Below, in pieces: positions 54,484 to 64,000 of a DNA stretch of 64,000 nucleotides; position 1 is the first letter of the stretch, and each line of letters starts with the position of its first letter. The notes beneath the pieces are model-generated. The model saw only the letters and a list, made by a program, of their open reading frames with translations. It ran no database searches and was not told where the DNA came from. The stretch spans positions 31,495,151-31,559,150 of the forward strand of contig CAIIXF020000003.1 of assembly GCA_903813345.2 (NCBI GenBank), in the 5' to 3' direction. This DNA is from Owenia fusiformis (lineage: Eukaryota > Annelida > Polychaeta > Sabellida > Oweniidae). The position numbers and the translations under genes are program-made.

Positions 54484-55300
54484 TCTCAACGATTCGTCAT
54501 AACTTGTCTATCTTCTGTTTGAAACTGCTTTAAACATTTGATCACATATTTGCAAAACGTTGTACAGTGGACAAATGGTGGATACATTGACTGAAATTGT
54601 AGTGAACAGATAAGAAAATTACAGTTCAAAGTCCTGGTGTCAGACTACTTCAATCCTGTTTAATCATTGATCATATTGCCACGCAGAAATTATTGATTAA
54701 TCCTGGAACTTATTTTTGAAAAATATAACCTTGAAACTTTAAATGCATATTATCTTTAAATGGGCAGTCATATATTGCCCCCAGTTCTGTGATGTACGAA
54801 GTTGTGTTAAATAGATTTTGATTTTGACCATAGGTAAGGTCGATAGAAATAATTGTTAAATTAAGATGGCATGGTAATCGATTCTGCTGCTTCCATTTTT
54901 AAATCGGCCTAAAAGCTATGATGATATTTACACAAAAAAATTTAAAAATGGATATTATTGACTACTGATAATCAAACTTTATGTAATAAGTATTCTATTT
55001 AGAAATATCTCTAGGGTGATTTTTAGACATATTTCATATTTAAACTATCAATGTATTATCTAACTAATATGACTCGTACTGGTGAACAAATGTGAACTTG
55101 CAAATGAATTTTGATGAACAAATGATCTTATTCCCAAATCATGATTCCCTTGTGAGATCTCTACAGCAAGCATTCGGAATTCTCAGAATTCCCCTTAATC
55201 ACCCCTTAATAATAACAGTTGGGGGAGTAGGGGTCTTGAAGCAAGACAACCACGCAGCACATTCAATCCAAGCACATCTACGACCAACATTTTGATTTAC
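54481..55300. repeat. fucosyltransferase upstream flank, duplication copy 1
   Basis: It matches 58018-59320 over most of its length (GCTTTAAACATTTGATCACA, AATCCTGGAACTTATTTTTG, GCAAGACWACCACGCAGCAC). It includes the start codon and upstream region of the fucosyltransferase, but the matching copy has no equivalent coding exon. Confidence 0.75.
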
Positions 55301-55997
55301 AAGCTTTCAATTGCTTCAACTATCTAACTACCTAAATATCATCGTTTTTCTTACACAACTGAACTTGCAATCTTTTGGCGTAAAGAAAAAGCAAGCCTCG
55401 TCTTTATTTGAAAAAAACATACCTATACTAATTGATGGGAGCATTTCAAAAGTTCCGTGTCGGAAAATTAATTGTGTTTGAAAGCAAGGGGGTCTCAGCC
55501 TTAAAGGTATTTTCCAGTACGAAAAATTAAAAACAGCTAGTGAACACAACCAAGTCAAATTATACTAAAAATAACTTTTCGAAGCCTATCTATGCCATTC
55601 CAAGTAACAATAAATACGAACGTTTTGTTAATAGGGTCTAATCTAGATAAAAGAAACTGAGCCAAACCACAAAATAATATAATTGCATTAACATCAGAAT
55701 GATATCGTGTGATTTTTGAAATCAATCATTATGGGATCCACAAACGTTACCATCCTATAGAATTAGACATTAGACAAACATTGGGTAAAGATAGGGGCTC
55801 GTATAAATCAAAATGCACATCAATATTTCTTCAGCACAGTTATGAAAGCGAGAGGGGGGGTCACAGAATAATTGATCAAATACATGTACAGTTAGAAATC
55901 CTACATTGAACTTTTGAGATGCTCCCCGTTGTCTTGTAAATTGCCCTTGACTTAAAAAGTAGAGTAAGAATTGATCGAATTTCCATACATTTAAGTG

Positions 55998-56152
55998 ATG
56001 ACCTTATTCGACTAACTTGTCATACATATTCAGAGCCATGTAAAGACCAAGATAATCAAGGACAATAATTTCCTTGGAAAATGATTTCGATTCCCTTCCA
56101 TATAAAAAAATAACCTATTTGAGTAAGATTTTAGTCGTTTAATAGACTTTCC
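55998..56152. repeat. local duplication, copy 1
   Basis: It shares GCCATGTAAAGA, AGATAATCAAGGACAATAAT and TAAGATTTTAGTCGTTTAAT with 56405-56536. Confidence 0.75.
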
Positions 56153-56220
56153 AAGAAGGCCTTCTAACAGCTGGGGACCAAAAAAAACGCTGCTAGAACG
56201 AGGGACTCTTTACAATAAAG

Positions 56221-56255
56221 CATGGGCTTTCAACTAGTCTAGTTGAAAGCCCATG
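56221..56255. repeat. near-perfect 35-base hairpin
   Basis: CATGGGCTTTCAACTAG is followed by one base and then its exact inverse: a 17-bp stem with a one-base centre. It lies between the two local duplicates. Confidence 0.9.
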
Positions 56256-56404
56256 AATAAAGTAATGTACCGACAGAAAGGCAATTTTGTTTTGCTTTTA
56301 ATGGTATAAGTTTGAAGAAAAACGGTGCAGTATGAGACTCGCAATCCTTGATTTTCAAGCATCTGGCAGGTCAAAAATTAAAATTAACGTTCGAAGTTAG
56401 TACC

Positions 56405-56536
56405 GCGTGCTTATTCGACTAATTTGAGCCATGTAAAGATCTAGATAATCAAGGACAATAATTTTTGTGGAAAATTATTTCGATTCTATATAAAAAATAA
56501 CCTATTTAAATAAGATTTTAGTCGTTTAATAGATGG
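56405..56536. repeat. local duplication, copy 2
   Basis: This is the second copy of 55998-56152, slightly shorter. Confidence 0.75.
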
Positions 56537-58017
56537 CATCTTCAATCACAGGTATTGCTGCATAAATCCCTGAAGTACGCCTTGCATTGAAAATGAAAGC
56601 ATTAATACTATTATTGGATTACATTAATAGCTATCAGCTAATACAAAATGTTTTCCATACACATTATTTAATGTTCACTGGTAAAAAAGGGGGGATGCAG
56701 CATTGGGAGACATGAAATCATTTTTAACCCATACATTCAATGTCATTTTCCCAATGATGCTGTGATATTAACTCCCCTCCATAATTTTGGCAACCTGAAC
56801 AACACATGAAGATAAAAACATTGGCAGGCTTTGATATGCTATTCAATTTAAACTCGGGTTGCCAAACTTACGGAGGGGAGTGTATATCATAGACAGGTGG
56901 AGAAACGTTGATTTTTGGAAGTGCTGTCATTGTTCGTCATATAGAGCAACGAAGTTGTGGCTCATTTGGTACAACAAGCAATCCGAATTCTGAACACAGA
57001 ACATGATTACCAGTGGAACATTCCAAATATTTTGGGAATTGAGAGAGGCAAACTAAAACGATTGAACATGATTCTTCGATCATAATGGCCTAACCAAGGG
57101 CTCTTAGTAAAAACAGTCTAAGCCTTTAGTCATATTTAATGCCTCGATGTATTAATATATTATATATCTTCTTCTTTTTAAAAACAATTAATTACAAAAT
57201 AATCATGGAAAAAACAAAAATGTACCAACTTTTTAATGTCCAAATCAAAAAATGAGGACGTATTACATGTATCATGGCCTGTATTTTGTATTGCGTTTTT
57301 TCGTCTGTAACGTTTTTGTTACCATTAGCAATAGATTAAACGCATTGAGACGTACTAATATGAAATGGTAAAATGCGATATGAATGACGTACATAAACTC
57401 TTAAAGAAACATTAATTTATAATTGTAATATATTTTACAAAACCAGCAACGACATTAATTTTTTGATAATGACGTCATTTACAAGTATTTATTACAGGTC
57501 ATCTAGACCAACGTTGCTTGATTTAAAGCAAAAACCTTGACATTGTGCACCTTGGTGACGCCGTAACTTTTTTAAAAGATCTTATCCTAGAAGCCCATCG
57601 GTTCAAAAGATTGTAGAAGACCTAACATATGTCCCCATGCCGGGCGCCTATTCATAAACACATGGAACTGCCATAAACTTTCTCTTGAAAAAATAAATCT
57701 TCCAGATTTGTTTAATCTTCTAGCAAAAATCAGCTACTCCTCCGCATGTATGCCTAATGAGCAACAGTCCTGATTTCAAGACATGTTGTTGTCTATTCAT
57801 TTAGTTTTAGGACACATTTATCTTCAATTCATCGATTGAAGTTGTTCAAGTACTAGTAATCTGCCATTTAGTTACAGATAAAGGTACAATCAGATAAAGT
57901 TGTAAGCAACGTGTACTATTGGCCTACCAATCTATGGTCAGTAGAAATAGAAAAATAGATTATCTAGTTTTCCTGGAGTATTCATTTTGGGGATTTTTGG
58001 AGATAAACTTGACATCC
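56537..58017. other. non-coding stretch
   Basis: No gene was recognised. Short inverted matches around CTCCCCTCCATAATTTTGGCAA (56773) and its inverse near 56861 suggest another small MITE. Confidence 0.35.
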
Positions 58018-59320
58018 TCTCATTCTCAACGATTCGATCAGCACAACTTGTCTATCATATGTTTGAAACCGCTTTAAACATTTGATCACATATTTGCAAA
58101 ACGTTGTACAGGGGACAAATGGTGGATACTGGTCCTGGTGTCTGACTACTTCAATCATGTTTAATCATTGATCATATTGCCACACGGAAATTACTGATTA
58201 ATCCTGGAACTTATTTTTGAAAAATATAACCTTGAAACTTTAAATGCATATTATCTTTAAATGTGCAGTGATTTAATGCCATTGACGCTTTCAGTCAGTC
58301 CTGTCATATATAGATTTGTGTTAAGGTGACTGTTAACTTGATCGATTTTCAGAAAAAATTGAAAATTTCACAATCTTGAAATTTTCAAACTCTTCCTGAG
58401 AAGTCGTTTTTATTATTTCACATATGCTTGTGCACTGTAATCATTACAAAGACATCAAAGAACAACAAAAAACTTTAGTTTGAGAAAAAAGTGCCGTTAA
58501 AAGAATTTGAGAAGATTTTTTTCTAGGAGTAGCCCGTGAAAAACCGCTGATTCAAAATATCTGAACATTTCAAAAAATATACTTCAAACATATATCAAAA
58601 ACGAAGGAGCAACGGAAATTTGAAAAATTACCCGATAAAAAAATTGGGATCAAAATAAGGAAAAAAGTACACTTCTCAAATTGTTTTTTTTCTATTTATT
58701 TTAATTTGTATGAGAGATTTCAAAATTCTAAAGCTCCTTCCATTATGGGCTATATTAAAGGGATGTTTCAGAGAAATTAGAAAAAAAATGTTCAGAGACC
58801 TTTGCCGTGCTACTCTTTTTGTCAATTTTTCTGTCACATTTTCAGAGGACTCAAATTCCCATTCCAAAATGTTTACTGTTTCTATTTGCATTACCACAGT
58901 GAGCCTGGTTATATAAATGATAAGTGGAACTAAAAAATTGAGAGAAAATCCAACCAAAAGACAGTTAATTTTGATGGTCAGATTATACTCAAATGCCATG
59001 TGCTTCCTGGTTTCGGCCATCTTGGATTTTTTGATTAAGTTATAAGTTACCTTAACAAACTTAATGACATAAGTAACTTCTTTTTAGAAATATCTCAATG
59101 ATGATTGACCAATGTATCAACTCACAAAAATGGACATACCGGTGAACTTGCAACTGAATATTGTTGAACATGCATGCAGTTAACAAAATGAATCGTGTGC
59201 CAAGATAATAAATCCTTTGATTCAACAACAGGCGGTTGTAAGGGGGATCCTGGGATCAGGTCTTGAAGCAAGACTACCACGCAGCACACTCAGTCTAAGC
59301 ACATCTACAGCAAACCAACA
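58018..59320. repeat. fucosyltransferase upstream flank, duplication copy 2
   Basis: This is the copy of 54481-55300, enlarged by the TTAA foldback at 58325-59051. Coding similarity stops at the position of the fucosyltransferase start codon. Confidence 0.75.
58325..59051. mobile_element. TTAA-flanked foldback element 4
   Basis: The 727-bp element is flanked by TTAA (58321-58324, 59052-59055) with ends GGTGACTGTTAACTTGATC and inverse GGTAACTTATAACTTAATC. The other copy of the duplication has GTTGTGTTAAATAG at the matching point (about 54800), an apparent empty site. It is related to elements 2 and 3. Confidence 0.75.
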
Positions 59321-60396
59321 ATTTTTCTTAAAATAATTATAATATGTTCCTTTTTATGTGCATATTACAATGTAGCGCTATCTGGTGGCTGGCTAAACGT
59401 AAAGAATACGTAACGCCTGTCGACAGAAATTATACGTAAAGTTCTATCATAGCATCCATTCGATACTAGCTAAGCAACTAGTGATTCGTGACATTTAAAC
59501 GTTTATAACATAACGTACGTCAATATTCTTCTACGGGTATTTAAACATGTCAATTAAGATACATACGAAGCAATTAAGTTTGCTACGACAGCAGATCCCA
59601 AGAAATGTATTTATAGCATTACCTAAATAGTACGCTGTTGCAGATAATTAAAAGTAATTTTATTCGGATGTGCTTGTATTTGAATTTATACTCGGGGCCT
59701 TACTTAAGTCATCATTCTTAACGAGGCGTATAGCCTTTTTATTATTTCATGAAGCCACTCATTCAAGTATCTACGTGTATGTGTTCCTGACACGTTTGGG
59801 TGTCCGGGAAGAGCAACGTCTACCCAAAGTTTGCAATTTTTTGTAGGATTGGCTTTTCATTTTTAAAGTAGACGAATTGAGACATATATGTTTCCAAAGA
59901 GGATCATGCATAACGTATTGGGCTCACTAGATGATCATTCCGGTGTAACACGTGGTCTTTGATTGAATGTCTTCAGCTGGCGAAATAGTTAATTTGAAGA
60001 TATAATGAACGGTATTGACCTGCTCAGTTCATGTAGAACTAAAATATCCGTACCTGACAAGTGAAATCGGTTCCATTTATTGAGTATTTAAAAAGTTATG
60101 ACAACTTTTCTAGTTTTTTCACGGTTTTGCGAATGTAAACAAAGGTGGTCGGGTCGCTAAGGCTTTGGAACCACTCTATCCCCAACTATATGATTTGACC
60201 TATTGAAAGACTAGAAAGTAAAATCAAAATCCTAGAGACTGGGTGCTTTCGCATCGCAAGCAGAACTAACTGTGGAACAATACAACTTACTTGGCCTTTT
60301 GTTTCATCGTGGGAAAGTAGTCCATTTTGAAAACTGTTTGGGTGTTGGATAGTGTATAAATGGGACATATTAGGATTCAATTTACCTCTTTGTTGG
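59321..60396. other. non-coding stretch
   Basis: Nothing gene-like was recognised. Confidence 0.35.
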
Positions 60397-60399
60397 TAA

Positions 60400-61209
60400 C
60401 CCCCCTATCACACCAAACTAGTTCTTACCCGTTCTTGCCAGTCCTACGAAAACGTTGTAAAACGGGCTCAATCTGGCTGTGGTCGGGAAATATGTCTGAA
60501 ATAATTAGCTTCTTCGTTCTTAAACAGTCTCCAATACGTCCATCTCGTTCGCAGTTCGTTCAGGTCGCACCACGTCGGTGTGCAACGTCGTAGAACGCGT
60601 CCCTTTGTCTAGAAGGTCCACATGACCTGATTACAGAACGGTATGGTCGCCATCGAATTTTGAATCGATTCAAAATTCTAAAATCACATTCCCGTCTGAG
60701 AACGTTCATAAAGTTCGTAAATAGACCTTAGAAAGTTGTAGCTACGTTCATTCCGTTCGCACACAGTTTAAAACCAGTTTTGAAGAACGCAGTGGCAACT
60801 TGTTTGGTGTGATAGCTATATTTTTGCTAACTCGTTAATAAGCAGTGTTAAATACGTTCTTAATCAGTTTAAACCCGTTTGTAATTAGTTCTACCTCGTT
60901 CTCAACACGTCCTCAGACAGTTCAACTCGTTGTTAAAACGTCCCTAGTAGGATTGAAGTACGACGGTTCCGTTCGTAGTACGTCCAGCTCGTCGTTGGTA
61001 CGTTGTCACTCGTTCTAATTGTAGAACGTGACGACTACGATAACATTTTGAGCATTGTCTAAGTTCTAGAGGACCTGCCCGTTCGAGTACGTTCGATGAA
61101 GTTTGTAAATAGATCCCAAACGGTTCTTAGTAGGTCCAGTCCGTTCGTACACAGTTGAAGCCCGTCTTCTTAGAACGTAGTGAGAACTAGTTTGGTGTGA
61201 TAGTAGGGT
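60400..61209 (+). mobile_element. TAA-flanked non-autonomous DNA element, copy B
   Basis: This 810-bp element has the same ends as copies A and C, with TAA at 60397-60399 and 61210-61212. The perfect palindrome is at 60655-60678. It is the longest copy. ORFs across it are shared with copy C and are by-products of the repeat. Confidence 0.85.
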
Positions 61210-61375
61210 TAATAAGTAAGTACAGACCCTAAGGCATAAAGCAGAAAACGTTCATGAAGAAAATTGAATTATTATTTGGTGGATATTGATGAGATAGAGG
61301 GTGTGTATGGGCCATGTTAATGACATCTTCAGAAAAAAAGATGTTCGGGCAAATGTTCGGGCAATACCTGTTGCA

Positions 61376-61455
61376 TTTCAATGATTTTTGCAGCATGTAT
61401 TTCCTTCGCCCTACGGGCTGCGGCCAATACATACTGCAAAAAAAATCATTGAAAG
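61376..61455. repeat. hairpin MITE piece
   Basis: TTTCAATGATTTTTGCAG, with ATGTATT, pairs with AATACAT, CTGCAAAAAAAATCATTGAAA. A relative with AATACCTGTT and AACAGGTATT ends lies at about 61865-61934. Confidence 0.65.
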
Positions 61456-62640
61456 ATGAACAGATATTGCACTCCATAGAATGAAATATTTGCTTAATAT
61501 TTTCAATATACATCACATTTGTGTCGACATAAAGTAGCACACATAAATGTCGTTGATATTAACACACATGGAGCAGGCTTTGGTAGAATTTGACTATATT
61601 TGAAAATATCAATTATCGTAAATTTGCCCATATACTTCTATCTATAGATACCATGTAATATTTACAATATTTTTTGTTTCTCTCACGAATACACCATATT
61701 CAACCAATGTAAAATTCCACAATGGAAGCGACACAAAATTGTAATATGAAACGCAACAAATCAACATAACATAAACTCTCAAAGAAAAATAAATTAAAAA
61801 TTGCCTAATCCCTGCCTTTTATATTCCATATAACACTACACAAATATTTCATGCTATTAAGGTAAATACCTGTTCATCGTTCAATGATTCTCGCAAGGTG
61901 TTTCTCCGAAGCCCATAGGCAACAGGTATTCACCGAAATGGTGATGAAATATTTTTTTTTATTATTCACTTTTATATTCACCACTATCTTATTGGGAATA
62001 CGCCTACTGAATACGCCTTTTTTGATGTCACAGGCATGACAGTTGAATGCGTCTTTTTGTTTTTATATCACGTGTAATGTATAGACCAATGACAGAGTGG
62101 TGGATATGACAATGATATAACAATAGAAAATATATGTTATAATTATGTATCCCTAGTGAGCAATTGGCCTGATTTCAAAAGGTGTCATTGTATATTGAAT
62201 CCCTTATTCAGTTTTACTCTTATGACACATTTATCATTTAAATTCATCAATTGGAATTGTTCTAGTAACCTGCCATAATGTTACAGTTAATAAAGATTTT
62301 GACACGAACTCGATAAGCTCATAATTTATGAGTTATGGCAATATATAATGCGACAATATATTATATTACGAGTGTGTAAAATTAAATGAACAACACAGAC
62401 AGAAGTTTCCGATAGGAATTTCAACCAGTAATCAGTGAGTGCATGGTACTGCAGTAATTAAAACCGTTGTAAATATTCACAATAAATGAAAAAATTGCAA
62501 TACAGAGTAAACCTAGTGTAATCAATAGCCATTGGTAAGTAAAACAATATATCAAAAATCTAGGAAAATCTAAGTAGTGGACAACCTTAAAATCACCATT
62601 TATACCCCTTGGGGTAATTTTATGAGGGTGTACTATTGTA
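61456..62640. other. AT-rich non-coding stretch
   Basis: Apart from the hairpin relative at 61865-61934, nothing was recognised. Confidence 0.35.
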
Positions 62641-62644
62641 TGTA

Positions 62645-63182
62645 TGTATAATAGCTTTATTACTCTAATTTAATTAGGAGATACATATTATTTATATGCA
62701 ATTACAACAAATATAATAAAATTAACAAATGGACAGACAACCTATTTACAATATGTTTGTATAGATATATATATAAATGTGTGTCTCAGAGTCAGTCAGT
62801 GTGATCTTTTTTCACAGCTCTGAGATTATAGTTGATTTTGACTAATTCTGCAACATGGTTCAACTTCAACATAGTATGTTGATCATTTGTACCATTAATG
62901 CCAAGGATTGTGTCACAATCAAATCTCACTTTCAGTGCAGTGCAGAATTTGGCCAGTTGCTCTCTGGCTGGAATGTAGCATTCAACTTTACAGTAAAATA
63001 AGAAATGTTCTACTGTTTCTGTCTCAAATGAGTCACACATTGTACATAATTTGGATTTGTTATCTCCTCCACGATATTTACTATTGAGCATATGTTCCCC
63101 AGTTAACAATTTGAACATTATAATACAAGAAGCCATGGCGCTTGGATATTGCTGTGCCACACACCACCATATATTAGGTTTC
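62645..63182 (-). mobile_element. LINE 3' end fragment
   Basis: The minus-strand frame (62792-63160, extending slightly upstream) ends an ORF2 related to the LINE at 50463-50891: KPNIWWCVAQQYPSAMASC corresponds to LKWWALSFKYPSDLKYC, and the knuckle is LCTMCDSFETETVEHFLFYC. The 3' tail reads ATAC-type repeats near 62645. It is a 5'-truncated copy. Confidence 0.7.
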
Positions 63183-63840
63183 AGTATATATATTATATGT
63201 ATATATATATATTATAATCATATCAATCATCATAATTTCTGTTCTATAACTCCAATCACTATAAAATCTTCAGGGATCATCCATCTATGTCTAGTGAGTT
63301 GTCACAACAGAATTTTGACATTAATTGGTCAATTGGTTACCATAGCAACACAATTTAATTGCTCAAAATCTTTAATATTTCAGGTAAATCCAAAGCTTCT
63401 TATAATAACAGATGTTGCCATTTCTCTTCAAATCATTTGAAAATGAACATTAATGTACCCTAAAACATATTTGGGGAGCGTTTAATAAGATAACATGATA
63501 AATATGATGAATTATATTATATCTTTGACTCTGGACTCTATTCTATTAGGTGACTACCAATCTATCTACTCAAAAGTAGACGTGGCACTTTTCAGTGATG
63601 ATTTCCTAAAACAGTTATTTTTACAAAATCAGTCACAGTTATATTTATAGAGCTCATGGATACTGATGTTATTCTTTAATATGGTGAGTCTGTACATGGT
63701 TGTACATGGTTGGTCAAGGGGTTGTCATGGTAACAGAGCAAAATAAACGCAAATAGTGTCGTGCATATATTTTGAAAAGACTTATTTTATAACATGGAAT
63801 ATGATTCAACCCACAGCGTATATGGTGCGCTTCAATACTA
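63183..63840. other. non-coding stretch
   Basis: Nothing was recognised beyond a short TA-rich run at about 63186-63215. Confidence 0.35.
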
Positions 63841-64000
63841 GAACATATCATCCAATAGCCTAATATGGTAGAACCTGAGACCATAGAATAGTTCAGAAGA
63901 GCCTAAGTTGGTCCAGCCTCCAGAGTATATAGATGGTACAGCCTCCAGAGTATAAGATTGGTGCAATCTCAAGAATCTAATATGATACCGCCTCTAGACT
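63841..64000 (+). repeat. imperfect tandem repeat of about 30-bp units
   Basis: GYCCAGCCTCCAGAGTATA-type words (GCCTCCAGAGTATA twice, with looser copies on either side) run to the window end. Confidence 0.5.

Overview
The window is invertebrate nuclear DNA: AT-rich, intron-containing genes with GT-AG exons, and a dense mix of DNA transposons, foldback elements and LINEs. A repeat with ends reading TGTCCCCACC next to TCTG/TCCG runs is a type I associate with molluscs, so a marine lophotrochozoan is my best guess, held loosely.

Region 1 (1-27.2 kb). One minus-strand host gene fills this region. Its 15 exons run from a signal-peptide exon (start codon at 27237) to a terminal exon with its stop at 1602 and an AATAAA signal 25 bases further on. 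It encodes a secreted protein: an EMI domain, one plain EGF, nine calcium-binding EGF modules with one module per exon, two further EGF-like modules, and a long C-terminal region I do not recognise. The last coding exon is split by a Polinton at 2750-17270 (14,521 bp). The Polinton has 308-bp terminal inverted repeats that read as identical and a perfect 6-bp target duplication (GCTTTG). The host frame matches on the two sides, so the insertion is young and the empty allele should code.

The Polinton looks whole, with no break that I can see. It carries protein-primed DNA polymerase B (three zinc fingers at the start and an endonuclease-VII-like insert), packaging ATPase, chromodomain integrase, penton-like protein, a basic core-like protein, the double jelly-roll major capsid protein, an adenain-like protease and several small accessory ORFs. 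A cluster of TTCnnGAA heat-shock-element-like arrays lies between the polymerase and a divergently transcribed PC4-like ORF. The nearest array sits 22 bp before a TATA box, as in a classic heat-shock promoter.

Region 2 (27.2-43.9 kb). This holds one intact glycosyltransferase-like gene (35236-37050, minus), a possible GPCR exon fragment, and many mobile elements. Among them are three members of a foldback family flanked by TTAA, a mariner fragment, a TGTCCCCACC element with internal tandem repeats, small MITEs, and a possible hAT-like element about 3.7 kb long.

Region 3 (43.9-51.05 kb). A CR1/Jockey-type LINE with an ACAAT-repeat tail is itself interrupted by three separate DNA elements.

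Region 4 (51-64 kb). This holds a two-exon alpha-1,2-fucosyltransferase gene (GT11 family, minus). Its upstream flank is present again about 3.5 kb further on, where the second copy carries another TTAA foldback. Another roughly 800-bp TAA/TTA-flanked element and a minus-strand LINE 3' end follow. The two glycosyltransferases are probably both Golgi type II membrane enzymes; nothing in the sequence ties them to the EMI/EGF gene.
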